Shown here in pieces: positions 52,102 through 60,828 of a stretch of 64,000 nt of DNA. The position numbers were made by a program, and so were the translations under genes. Position 1 is the stretch's first letter. Each line of letters opens with the position of its first letter. Location of the stretch: contig QEVG01000004.1 of the NCBI GenBank assembly GCA_003576905.1, positions 62,001-126,000 on the forward strand, written 5' to 3'. The stretch comes from Planctomycetota bacterium (GTDB lineage: Bacteria > Planctomycetota > Phycisphaerae > UBA1845 > UTPLA1). The notes beneath the pieces are model-generated. The model was not told the DNA's origin and ran no database searches. It was given only the letters and a program-made list of their open reading frames with translations.

Positions 52102-54984
52102 ATGATCGACGAATCACGACTGGCGAAGGCGGAGAGTCTCTTCCAACTCCTCGTGGAGGTGCCGGCCGACCAGAGGGCCGACCTTCTGGCCGAGCATTGC
52201 CGCGATGACGGGGAGCTGCGCTCCCTCCTCGAGAAACTCCTGCGCCACGATGACTCCGGCATGGGCGCGTTTCTTCGCGGTCCCGCCGTCGCCGTTGCCG
52301 CGGAGCAATCCACCATCGCCGGACCGGCGCTGCCCGATCGAATCGGAAATTTCGAGATCATTGCCCGCATCGGCGAGGGCGGCATGGGCGTCGTCTACGA
52401 AGCCCGCCAGGCCGGCCCCCGGCGCGTCGTCGCCCTCAAGGTCATTCGCGGCGGCAGATTCGTCGACGAATACGCCTCGCGCCTCTTCCAGCGGGAAATG
52501 CGCGCGCTGGCATTGCTCCGGCATCCGGCCATCGCCGCGATCTACGAAGCAGGCCGGACCGAGGAGGGCCAGCCGTTCTTCGCGATGGAGCTTGTTCGGG
52601 GCCTGCCTCTCATTGACTACCTCAACCAGCAGGATGCGCCGGAGGCCGATCGTCTCCAACTCTTCCGCGCGATCTGCGACGCAATGCACTACGCCCATCA
52701 GCGCGGCGTCATGCATCGCGACCTCAAACCCGGAAACATCCTCGTCGATGCAGACGGCAGTCCCAAGATCCTCGACTTCGGCCTCGCGCGAATCACCGAA
52801 GAAGACGCCGACCACTCCACCCTCATCACCGCCCCCGGCAAGGTGCAGGGCACCCTGGCATACATGAGCCCGGAACAGGCGCGCGGCCGTTCGGACGAAA
52901 TCGACATCCGCAGCGATGTCTACTCCCTCGGCGTCATCCTCTACGAATTGCTCACCGGCCGACTTCCCTACGACACAACCGGTGTCACCCTCCACGAGGC
53001 CGTCCGCGTCATCTGCGAAGCATCCCCGCGCCGATTCACCGCCCGCCATCGCACGGCCACGAAGTCCGCCGCCGCCGGCGACATCGAAACCATCGTCCTC
53101 AAGGCGCTCGAGAAGGACCCCGCCCGCCGCTACGCAAGTGCCGCCGAGCTGTCGCAGGACATTCATCGATACCTTACCCACCAGCCGATTCACGCCCGTC
53201 CGCCGAGCGCCATCTACCAGTTTCGAAAGCTCGTCGCGCGAAATCGCGCCGCCTTCGGCTTCGCCGCCGCCCTGTTTGTCATCCTCATCGGCTTCGGCGT
53301 CTGGATGAGCGTCCTCTACGCCCGCGCCGAGCGATTGCGCAGCGCCGCCCAGTTGAGCGCCGACGCGGCCAACCGCGAGGCCGCCCGGGCACGCGACGCC
53401 GAGCGCGAGCAGACCCGCGAAAGACTGCGGGCCGAACAGGAGCGGGACAAGGCGCGCGAGGTCGCCGCCTTCATGGAGCAGCTCCTCGCAGGTGTGGGGC
53501 CTTCCGTCGCCCTCGGCCGAGACACCACCATGCTCCGGGAAATGCTCGACGCCTCCGCGAAGCGCATTCGCGATGGAGAGTTGAAGGCCGCGCCCGAGGC
53601 CGAGCTTCGCCTGCGCTGGGCCATCGGCGACACCTATCGAAAGCTCGCCGAGCTGCCCGAGGCCGAGGAAATGCTCCTGCCCACGCTGGATCTCGCGCGC
53701 ACGATCCACGTCACGCCCCATCCCGACGTCGCGCACAGCCTGCACGCCCTGGCCGGCCTCGCCCATGACAACGGGCGGTTCGAAGAGGCCGAGCGTCTCT
53801 ATCGCGAAGCCATCGATATGCTCCAGGCCCTGCCCGCCGATGCAGATGCATCGCTCATGCTTCGTGTCACCAACGATCTCGGAGAGTTGCTGCACGCCAA
53901 GGGTGATTATTCGGCCGCCGAGGTCACCTACCGCGAAGCGCTGGAGCTGAATCGTTCGCTCACCGGCGAGCCCGATGCCAAGCACGCCGCCATCCTCGGA
54001 AACCTCGCCACCCTGCTCGACGACAAGGGCCAGCACGCCGACGCCCTTCCGCTCCATCGCGAAGCCCTGGCCCTGCGACGAGAGCTGGCCGGCGGCGACG
54101 ACGATCCCGATGTCGCCAGCAGCCTGGAACATCTGGCCATCTGCCTGAAGGAACAGGGCGACTTCGCCGCGGCGGAGCCGATCCGCCGCGAGGCCCTCGC
54201 CATTCGCCGCAAGGTCTTCGGCGATTCGCACCCTATCGTCGCCGCCAGCATGAGCAATCTCGCGATCATGCTGTGCGAGATCGGTCGCCTCGACGAGGCC
54301 GAGCCGCTCTACCGAAAGGCGCTGGAGATCGTCCGACAGACGTACCAGGGTCCGCATCCGCGCGTCGCCGCCGCCCTGAACAACCTCGCCAACCTCTTTT
54401 ACGCGCGAGATGACTTTCCCGCGGCCGAGCCTCTCTTCCGTGAGGCCCTCGACATTCTCAGGCAGGTGCATGGAATGGATCATCCAAACGTCGCGTCAGC
54501 CCTGAACAATCTCGGCATGTTGCAGCTGCGCATGGGCCGGCCCGATGCCGCGGAGCCGCTCCTGCGCGAGGCGATCGATGCCAGCCGGCGTGCACTCGGG
54601 GAGGATCATGCCGACGTTGCCATGGGCATGCTGAATCTCGGCGGCGTGCTGTTTGAGAAGGGGGATTTCAAGGCGGCCGAGCCGCTCTTCAGAGAGTCCG
54701 TCGAGATTCACCGCAGGATTCTGCCGCGTCAGCACCCCGGCACCGCCTCAGCTCTCTCGGGGCTTGGTCACTGTCTGCTGCGACTGGGCCGCCACAAGGA
54801 GTCCGAAGCGATCCTCCTCGAATCCTTCGAGACCTTTCGCGCTACCTTGGGCGAAGACCACGCCCGCACCCGGCGCGCGTGCCGCCTGCTCGCGCAGCTC
54901 TACACCGACTGGCACGCCGCCGACCCCGGCGCACGCCACGATGCCACCGCCGCGACATGGACCGCAAAGCTCGATTCAAAGTAG
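52102..54984 (+). CDS. Transmembrane Ser/Thr protein kinase with TPR domain
   Basis: 960 residues. An N-terminal helical segment (1 to about 75) is followed by a Hanks-type kinase (about 78-350): IGEGGMGVVYEAR, VALKVIRGGRF, HRDLKPGNILVD at about 203, DFGLARI at about 226, GTLAYMSPEQARGRSDEIDI. All catalytic residues are present. A transmembrane helix at about 388-408 (FGFAAALFVILIGFGVWMSV) separates it from an extracytoplasmic or cytosolic coiled coil and about ten TPR (NB-ARC-tail type) repeats with the pattern AEPLYRKALEI. Cotranscribed with the ECF sigma gene. Probably senses a partner through the TPRs and phosphorylates the sigma factor or another target. Confidence 0.94.
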   Translation: MIDESRLAKAESLFQLLVEVPADQRADLLAEHCRDDGELRSLLEKLLRHDDSGMGAFLRGPAVAVAAEQSTIAGPALPDRIGNFEIIARIGEGGMGVVYEARQAGPRRVVALKVIRGGRFVDEYASRLFQREMRALALLRHPAIAAIYEAGRTEEGQPFFAMELVRGLPLIDYLNQQDAPEADRLQLFRAICDAMHYAHQRGVMHRDLKPGNILVDADGSPKILDFGLARITEEDADHSTLITAPGKVQGTLAYMSPEQARGRSDEIDIRSDVYSLGVILYELLTGRLPYDTTGVTLHEAVRVICEASPRRFTARHRTATKSAAAGDIETIVLKALEKDPARRYASAAELSQDIHRYLTHQPIHARPPSAIYQFRKLVARNRAAFGFAAALFVILIGFGVWMSVLYARAERLRSAAQLSADAANREAARARDAEREQTRERLRAEQERDKAREVAAFMEQLLAGVGPSVALGRDTTMLREMLDASAKRIRDGELKAAPEAELRLRWAIGDTYRKLAELPEAEEMLLPTLDLARTIHVTPHPDVAHSLHALAGLAHDNGRFEEAERLYREAIDMLQALPADADASLMLRVTNDLGELLHAKGDYSAAEVTYREALELNRSLTGEPDAKHAAILGNLATLLDDKGQHADALPLHREALALRRELAGGDDDPDVASSLEHLAICLKEQGDFAAAEPIRREALAIRRKVFGDSHPIVAASMSNLAIMLCEIGRLDEAEPLYRKALEIVRQTYQGPHPRVAAALNNLANLFYARDDFPAAEPLFREALDILRQVHGMDHPNVASALNNLGMLQLRMGRPDAAEPLLREAIDASRRALGEDHADVAMGMLNLGGVLFEKGDFKAAEPLFRESVEIHRRILPRQHPGTASALSGLGHCLLRLGRHKESEAILLESFETFRATLGEDHARTRRACRLLAQLYTDWHAADPGARHDATAATWTAKLDSK

Positions 54985-55230
54985 GAGAGCGTAGATTGCT
55001 TGCTACGTGAGCAGACGATCCGGGCTGCGACGCGAAGCGGATAAAGGAGATCCGCACCGCGAACATCGGTATTCGACGTTTTCGCCTGAACTCGCCCGGG
55101 ATCATGTCGGATTGGCTTCGCGCCGGAGGTTGTCTCGCTCGGGTTCAGCGGCAAGCCGTCGCATCAAGGGTTGCGAATTCGTCGGTTTAGGTGGGGCCGG
55201 TTACCCGAGTTGGTCGTTTTGCCCGTATTT

Positions 55231-55247
55231 ATGACAAAAGATGTCAT
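55231..55247. promoter_or_regulatory. Inverted repeat ATGACA-N5-TGTCAT, operator-like
   Basis: ATGACA (55231-55236) and TGTCAT (55242-55247) form a perfect 6-5-6 dyad eight bases upstream of the -35 hexamer of the next promoter. Size and position suit a dimeric regulator; no regulator can be named. Confidence 0.45.
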
Positions 55248-55254
55248 GGTTTCT

Positions 55255-55283
55255 TTGCCCCCTGCGGCTTCGCGATGTATATT
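55255..55283 (+). promoter_or_regulatory. Sigma-70-type promoter for the 55365 lipoprotein gene
   Basis: TTGCCC (55255-55260), 17-base spacer, TATATT (55278-55283). Predicted start near 55290, leader about 75 bases, ending in GGGAGG 6 bases before the ATG. Confidence 0.55.
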
Positions 55284-55364
55284 CTATCTGGCTCGATGTT
55301 CGGGCCGTCACTTCTGAACGCCAGCGCGTTCTTGTGTCGTCTCTCCCCCCGTGGGAGGTCTGCC

Positions 55365-57737
55365 ATGTCAGCATACCGTTCGCGTACCGGGACGCGGTTC
55401 CACACCGTAGTGGTCTGGATTCTCGCGCCCCTGTCTTTCGTGACCTTGTCCGGCTGCAGTCAGCCTGTGATCGAGATTCCGAGCCCTTCCGCGGATACCG
55501 CGGATCAGCCGCCTGGTACGGTTGTCGGTGTGCCCGTACCGCTGCCGCCCACCGTGGTGCTCGATGGACCGGGATGGGAGATTCTCATCGACGGCTTCAC
55601 GCTTTTGAACATCATTCGTCACCCGATCTTGCCGGGCGGAGTGTATCCCGGCGGAGATCGGCAGGCGTTTGACGGGCAGGTGCAGGTTCATCTCATTGGG
55701 ACGGGCACTCTGGCCGGATGGCAACGGCATATCGTCTTACCCTTTAGTGGGATGATCGACTCGGACATACGTCCGTATGGGGCTCAGATACAGTCGTTCA
55801 GTGTCGAACTCTTCGGGCTGGAGAGTCAGATCAATATCGACGTCGATTTTGACCTGTTGCGCATTCAGGCGGGCGCCGTGTGGGGATTCCCCAGTCCGGG
55901 CCATACGACCCTGACGCGGCTGGGGAGCGGCAATTGGAACGTCGACAGCTTTTTCGACATTACCTACCAGATTGACTACGTCGGCGCACCAGGGGGCGTG
56001 CTCGCAGGACAGAATGGTTCGCAGGTGCGACAGGCGCACGTCCAGATCGGACAGCCGGTTGCATCGGATGTCTGGCAGGAGCAGGGTGATGCGCCGCCGC
56101 TGCCGCCAGGCCAGGAGACGTCGGGCGGAGGCCCCCTGAATTCCATCAGCGGGGCGCTTTCACTTGTAAGCGACGTGGACCTCTACTGCATCTATATCAA
56201 TGATCCCCTTCAGTTCCAGGCAACCACCGTGGGTGGGGCGTCGTTTAATACGCAATTGTTCCTTTTTGACCTTGGCGGGATGGGCGTCAGCCATAATGAC
56301 GACAATCCCGGCGGTGGGCTTCAATCCACGATCACCGGTCAGTGGGTGCCGGTTGCGGGCCCGTATCTGCTGGCGGTCAGTGCGGTCAACCGCGACCCGG
56401 TGAATCCGCTCTTTCTGCCCATCTGGAACAATTCTCCGCTCGCCGTCGAGCGTCCGCCGGATGGTCCCGGTGCGCCGGGTCCCCTGGTCGACTGGCAATT
56501 CAGCACGGCGGTGATCGCACCGTACACGATCATGCTTTCGGGTTGCTCGTTTTGCTCTACGATTCTGCCGCCGGTACCGCCCGGAAATGATTACTGGGTC
56601 ATCGATGAGCCGCCCGGCTTTCACTTCGGCGGCCCGGAGTATCCGCCGATTCCGGCGGACTTTTTCGCCCCTGGTTCCCAGCCGTTTTCAGGGATCGTGT
56701 ACTTCGGGGGACAACCTCTGGACGAGAACATCGGTGACGCGGATACGATTGTTCGACGGCTCGAACCGCTGGATCTGCCGGCCATCGGTTCGACGGACAC
56801 CGTTCCGATCGAGATCATTGCGCTGAATCTGTTGAGCGTCGATCCCATCGTTGTCGACGGTGTTGAGTGGAAGGTGGAACTTGGCGTGCCACCGCCGCAA
56901 CCGAACGGGAACATGACGGTTCAGCGCGCTACGCCGAATGGCGGCTCGTTCGAGTCCACGATACTTGTTCGCCCCATGTTCATATTCACCCGGGTCGATG
57001 GCGTGGGAGGGCCTCGGATCTTCGACCCCGGGGTGGTCATTCAACTTGCGCCGCCGGCTCCGGCGAACTGGTCGTCGGTGCCACCGCCGCAACCCTATCC
57101 GGGGGCAGGCCCCGGCTTTTTCCCGACGGATTTGGTTGAGTTGTCCTCGGTCGGGGGCATGCATACAACCCTTGAGCCGGGCGTTGAGACCGGCCCACCG
57201 ACGATGTGCCCGCCGCTCGATCTCAATCTGGACAACGAGCACGACGGTCTGGATTTGAACCCATTGGTTGAGGCGATTCTGACGGGTCCGTCGCATCCTG
57301 CGTTCTGTGCCGTCGATGCCAACGCGAATCACGTTTCCGATGTGGAGGATATTGCCCTGGCGGTCATGGCGCTGCTCAGCTGGCCGTCGGCGCCGATCGC
57401 GGCCGGCGACTGGGTCAACGTCGACGCGGATTGCGATTTTAAACACCACCAGGTGACCGGCGAGTGCCGGGCACCGCCGCGAGCGAACAAGACGCGGCAC
57501 ATCCTGGTTCAGGCGGCCGACAAGGACGGCACCCCCAGCAACTGCCCGGTCAAGTTCCGCCTGTACAACTGCGACGGCGCGGGCGTGGACAAGGCCCAGG
57601 ACGTGGAGGCGGGAGACAACGAGTGTGCCACCGTGCCCGAGCATCGCACCCTGAAGGTCTGGTGCAAGCGCGATGCCGACAACGTGCCGTGCCGCATCAG
57701 CGTCAAGGACGTGGGAAGCTGTCCGCCCTCCAAGTAG
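55365..57737 (+). CDS. Large lipoprotein of unknown function with dockerin-like segment
   Basis: 790 residues from ATG 55365, selected for GGGAGG at 55353-55358 and a signal peptide with lipobox (PLSFVTLSGCSQP). The long middle part is Pro/Gly-rich beta-type sequence, including a segment resembling pre-peptidase C-terminal domains (SGALSLVSDVDLYCIYINDP and LFLFDLGGMGVSHNDD). At about residue 620 comes a degenerate dockerin-like pair (PLDLNLDNEHDGLDLNPLVE and DANANHVSDVEDIALAVM). The final 100 residues form a Cys-rich domain (CPVKFRLYNCDGAG, TLKVWCKRDADNVPC) that I do not recognise. Probably a cell-surface protein. Confidence 0.75.
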   Translation: MSAYRSRTGTRFHTVVVWILAPLSFVTLSGCSQPVIEIPSPSADTADQPPGTVVGVPVPLPPTVVLDGPGWEILIDGFTLLNIIRHPILPGGVYPGGDRQAFDGQVQVHLIGTGTLAGWQRHIVLPFSGMIDSDIRPYGAQIQSFSVELFGLESQINIDVDFDLLRIQAGAVWGFPSPGHTTLTRLGSGNWNVDSFFDITYQIDYVGAPGGVLAGQNGSQVRQAHVQIGQPVASDVWQEQGDAPPLPPGQETSGGGPLNSISGALSLVSDVDLYCIYINDPLQFQATTVGGASFNTQLFLFDLGGMGVSHNDDNPGGGLQSTITGQWVPVAGPYLLAVSAVNRDPVNPLFLPIWNNSPLAVERPPDGPGAPGPLVDWQFSTAVIAPYTIMLSGCSFCSTILPPVPPGNDYWVIDEPPGFHFGGPEYPPIPADFFAPGSQPFSGIVYFGGQPLDENIGDADTIVRRLEPLDLPAIGSTDTVPIEIIALNLLSVDPIVVDGVEWKVELGVPPPQPNGNMTVQRATPNGGSFESTILVRPMFIFTRVDGVGGPRIFDPGVVIQLAPPAPANWSSVPPPQPYPGAGPGFFPTDLVELSSVGGMHTTLEPGVETGPPTMCPPLDLNLDNEHDGLDLNPLVEAILTGPSHPAFCAVDANANHVSDVEDIALAVMALLSWPSAPIAAGDWVNVDADCDFKHHQVTGECRAPPRANKTRHILVQAADKDGTPSNCPVKFRLYNCDGAGVDKAQDVEAGDNECATVPEHRTLKVWCKRDADNVPCRISVKDVGSCPPSK

Positions 57738-57845
57738 TTTCACGGTCTTCCGCGCACACGCACGGCGGGCCGTATGAATTGTGTCGCGGCGCACGCCAGG
57801 GCGCGCGCCGCGACAGGGATGGGCCAGACTCGGATGGGCGGCGGA

Positions 57846-58517
57846 TTACCGCTTTCGGCGAATCAGCGCAAGACCGGCGATCGCGAGAAGCGCGATGGAG
57901 GCCGGTTCCGGCGTGATGGTCATCTGCGAAAAGAGAATGCCCATCGCGTTCGGGCCGAACTCACCGTCATCGAGGGTCCAGTTGAAGACGGTCAGATCGG
58001 TGAAGTCATAGGTGCCGAGGGCATCCATGATGTCCAGCGACGGCAGGGTCGAACCGAGGTAGGTGACGTAGAAATTGTTGTAGAACTGGCCGAAGATGCC
58101 CGGCTCATCGGTCGGCACGCCTTCCGGCGCGCCGGTGTCGATGTTCGACGAGAGGAAGAATCCGTCGACTGCGGGATCGTTGTTCCGAATGACGAAGTAG
58201 GGGGTCTGCCCCGCCGGGTAGGGGTTCTGCATACCGACCTGCACGCCGTTAAGCGTCAGCAGGTATGACGCCTGGTTGATGGCATATCCGCGGACGGGAA
58301 AAATCATGCTGTCGAGATAGTCGCCGGCATCGAGTTCAAAGGTCAGCACGGCCGGCGAGCCCGCGGTGACGATGGTCCGGTTGATGTCTCCATTGCGGAT
58401 TCCGTTGAATTCCACTTCGCCGGTAACGGTGACAAAGATGGTGGAGCCTGCCTGCGCGGGAGTGACGGCAATCAGGCACGCGGTGACAAGAGTCAGCAAG
58501 GCTGCGGTCGTTTTCAT
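57846..58517 (-). CDS. PEP-CTERM sorted exported protein (first copy)
   Basis: 223 residues from ATG 58517; signal peptide LLTLVTACLIAVTPAQA. C terminus is a PEP-CTERM tail: PEP, hydrophobic helix ASIALLAIAGLALI, then RRKR. Such tails are cleaved by an exosortase, linked to exopolysaccharide-producing systems; no exosortase gene is in the window. The body is beta-rich with no named domain (VLTFELDAGDYLDSMIF). A GGAGGAGGC ribosome site precedes the start. Confidence 0.85.
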   Translation of the reverse strand: MKTTAALLTLVTACLIAVTPAQAGSTIFVTVTGEVEFNGIRNGDINRTIVTAGSPAVLTFELDAGDYLDSMIFPVRGYAINQASYLLTLNGVQVGMQNPYPAGQTPYFVIRNNDPAVDGFFLSSNIDTGAPEGVPTDEPGIFGQFYNNFYVTYLGSTLPSLDIMDALGTYDFTDLTVFNWTLDDGEFGPNAMGILFSQMTITPEPASIALLAIAGLALIRRKR

Positions 58518-58557
58518 GGCAATTAGCCTCCTCCTGAAGTGTGGTTTGAGAACACTT

Positions 58558-58581
58558 GGAGCGTACCAATCGTGACGCTCC
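58558..58581. terminator. Hairpin between HAF and PEP-CTERM genes
   Basis: GGAGCGT (58558-58564) pairs with ACGCTCC (58575-58581) across a 10-base loop, in the 132-base gap after the 58650 gene stop (minus strand). It may terminate that transcript or lie in the leader of the PEP-CTERM gene. Confidence 0.4.
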
Positions 58582-58600
58582 GATTCAATTAACGATTGAG

Positions 58601-58626
58601 CAATTTGATCGCACAATTTGATCGCA
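58601..58626. repeat. Two tandem copies of a 13-base repeat
   Basis: CAATTTGATCGCA occurs at 58601-58613 and again at 58614-58626, followed by a partial third CAAT. It is AT-rich compared with its surroundings and lies upstream of the PEP-CTERM gene, so it may be a regulator-binding site or a slippage product. Confidence 0.6.
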
Positions 58627-58649
58627 CAATCTAAGAACATAAAAACATC

Positions 58650-59918
58650 TCATGATCCGAGCAGGTCGGACACAAAGTCGCCGACATCGAGGCCGTCGAT
58701 CGAGTCGTCCTGGTTCATGTCGGCGCGGCCCGACCAGCATGCGGGGAACGCCGTGTCATAGGCGGGCACATCGATCAGGGCCTGGGTGAACGGTTCAATG
58801 TCGTCGACATCGACGGCCCCATCGCAGTTCATGTCGCCGAGCAGGTCGATGGTGACAGTCCACGCGCGGGCGGCGCCGCCGTGTCCGATGATGCGGCGGC
58901 CGCTGGTTGAAATGGCCTGGCAAACGTCGAGAGTCCATCCGATCGGAACAGTTGCACCGAGAGACTGGACGTACGTCTTGAAGTTGAGGTACGGCGGCAT
59001 GCCCTGCGGAATGATCCACGCGATGCGATTGCCGAGGTAGGTGTCAAATCCGACGATCGTGCCGTCGTCGGTGATGTCCATGGGAATGCCGCGCCACAGG
59101 ATGGCCGGACCCAGGGAGCCGGCGCCGATCGTCTCGCGCTGCCAGCCGGACTCGCCCAGTGTCCATTTCGCGGCACGGTCGGTCGGGTCCGTGTTTGTAC
59201 CATAGGTGCCGAGCATGATCGTGCCGGCATCATTGATGCCGAACACTTCACCCCGTGCGTCATAGACAGGGTCGAGCGTCTCTCCCTGAAGGTCACCGGT
59301 CCAGAAGGTGGGTGTGCGCGCCTGGTTTCCTTGTGCAAAGCCGCCGATCAGATTTCCATCCGCCGAGCAGACCGAGGCGCGGTTTCGATCGAGCGCGAGA
59401 ACTTCAAGCTGCTGCATGCCGGTCGCGGCCGTCCAGCGGAAGCCGCGCCCGAAACAGCCGTCCCAGGACAGTCCGACCGCGACCGAACCATCTCCGGAAA
59501 GCTCGTACCCGTTGCTGCGGCTGGGGCATTCGCCCGCGTTCGGCAGGTAGCCGAGGCTCTGCCAGCCGGTTTCGGCGGTCCAAAGCGCCGCGGTTTCTCC
59601 GAGCGCGGGGTCGGGACTCTCGGGATCGACTATGGTTCCAAGCACCACGGTGCCGTCATCGGAGACGGCGGCGGCGTCCGTCGCTTCCGGCGGGAGGATT
59701 GTCATGACGCCGGTATGAGTATCGTAGTGGTACGTGCCGTCTGGGAAGTAGTCCTGGTCGAAATCCGTCTGGCCGACCACATACCGGCCGTCTGAGGACA
59801 TATCGTTGGCACTCAGGGCGTCGGGGATTGGCTCAAAGACGGCAATGGTTGTCCCGCGGGCCGCCGTCGCGGAAGAGACCGCGATGAGCAGGCATATGCT
59901 GTATGTTTTCATGTGCAT
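58650..59918 (-). CDS. Exported HAF-type repeat protein with dockerin-like tail (first copy)
   Basis: 422 residues from ATG 59918 (GAGG five bases upstream; ATG 59912 also possible). Signal peptide SICLLIAVSSATAARG. The body has repeats of the HAF/extracellular-repeat type, in which D-G-x-x-V-V-G motifs alternate with W-T segments (ANDMSSDGRYVVGQTD, AVSDDGTVVLGT, ELSGDGSVAVGLSWDG), predicting a beta-propeller. The C terminus has two dockerin-like loops, DMNCDGAVDVDDIEPFTQAL and DMNQDDSIDGLDVGDF. Resembles the 60829 gene in plan and wording. Confidence 0.85.
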   Translation of the reverse strand: MHMKTYSICLLIAVSSATAARGTTIAVFEPIPDALSANDMSSDGRYVVGQTDFDQDYFPDGTYHYDTHTGVMTILPPEATDAAAVSDDGTVVLGTIVDPESPDPALGETAALWTAETGWQSLGYLPNAGECPSRSNGYELSGDGSVAVGLSWDGCFGRGFRWTAATGMQQLEVLALDRNRASVCSADGNLIGGFAQGNQARTPTFWTGDLQGETLDPVYDARGEVFGINDAGTIMLGTYGTNTDPTDRAAKWTLGESGWQRETIGAGSLGPAILWRGIPMDITDDGTIVGFDTYLGNRIAWIIPQGMPPYLNFKTYVQSLGATVPIGWTLDVCQAISTSGRRIIGHGGAARAWTVTIDLLGDMNCDGAVDVDDIEPFTQALIDVPAYDTAFPACWSGRADMNQDDSIDGLDVGDFVSDLLGS

Positions 59919-60062
59919 CGCTTCCTCGGGGAATCAGGATTCCTGTTTAGAATACGGCTCGGTGCGGGCGGGGTCCGATGACGTCGACTCACGGACATCT
60001 GACACGAACAAAGGGGGAGGGCGGCGCAGCACATGGCCGCGCCGCCTTCCGGAAGGGGGAAG

Positions 60063-60704
60063 TCACTTCACGCGCCGGCGCATCAGGCCGACGATGCCCA
60101 GCGCCAGGAGCGACAGGCTGCCCGGCTCGGGAATTGCGTTCCACGAAAGGTTGTCGACAACCGTTTCGGGGAAGAATCCGAACCCGAGGATGCGAACCTC
60201 GTCGAACACGGTTCCGCTGTCCGTCGTGATGTTGAAGGACGGCAGACCTGTGCCGGCGATGGCGGGAGTAAAGCTGTTGAAGTACACAGGGTTGAATTCG
60301 TCGCCGTCATTGAGCAATACGACAGCCATGCCGCCGCCGAACGGACTGGGAGGACCTGACGTATCCCACGCATCGAAGGACATCTCCGTGAGGTCCTGCG
60401 AGAACTTGATGAATACGCCATAGGGACCGTAATAGGAGTTGGTGGTCTGCCCGGTGTAGGGGGAAATGTCGCCGACAAAATTGTTGCCTGCTCCCGATTG
60501 GAACTCGGTGATTCCCCAGGGAGCGCCGGCCCAGGAATTGTTCGGGACATTCGCGCCCGTCGGGCCGCCCGGCTCGTCGAAGTTCAGCGTCGTGGCATAC
60601 ACGGGGGCGCTGCTTCCCTGCACGACGATCACGCCCGCCGAGGCGGGCGTGACCAGGATGCCTGCGACGAGGGCCGCGCAGGCCAGAACTGCGATTCGAT
60701 TCAT
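60063..60704 (-). CDS. PEP-CTERM sorted exported protein (second copy)
   Basis: 213 residues from ATG 60704; GGAGG eight or so bases upstream. Signal peptide LACAALVAGILVTPASAG. C terminus IPEPGSLSLLALGIVGLMRRRVK is a PEP-CTERM sorting tail. The body resembles lectin-like or discoidin-type exported proteins (SFDAWDTSGPPSPFGGG, DNLSWN) without a firm family. Its neighbour order repeats that of the 57846/58650 pair. Confidence 0.87.
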   Translation of the reverse strand: MNRIAVLACAALVAGILVTPASAGVIVVQGSSAPVYATTLNFDEPGGPTGANVPNNSWAGAPWGITEFQSGAGNNFVGDISPYTGQTTNSYYGPYGVFIKFSQDLTEMSFDAWDTSGPPSPFGGGMAVVLLNDGDEFNPVYFNSFTPAIAGTGLPSFNITTDSGTVFDEVRILGFGFFPETVVDNLSWNAIPEPGSLSLLALGIVGLMRRRVK

Positions 60705-60828
60705 GTTTCAATCCTCCATTACATGGTTGCCTGCGTATGACAAACCCGGGGTTATTCGAAAGACCCCTCCAAGTCCGCATACGGACCTTTAGTATCTTGT
60801 CGTTTGCCGGCGCGGCCGCCGGCACATG

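Larger units (their letters stand above)
54985..55364. other. Intergenic region with promoter and operator-like repeat
   Basis: 380 bases after the kinase gene. Open frames in the first 200 bases have no recognisable features. The second half carries an inverted repeat and promoter, listed separately, serving the 55365 gene. Confidence 0.5.

Noticed and set aside
52114-54483. 789-codon minus-strand frame opposite the kinase gene
   Set aside because: Shadow of the kinase-TPR gene; no start site or domain.
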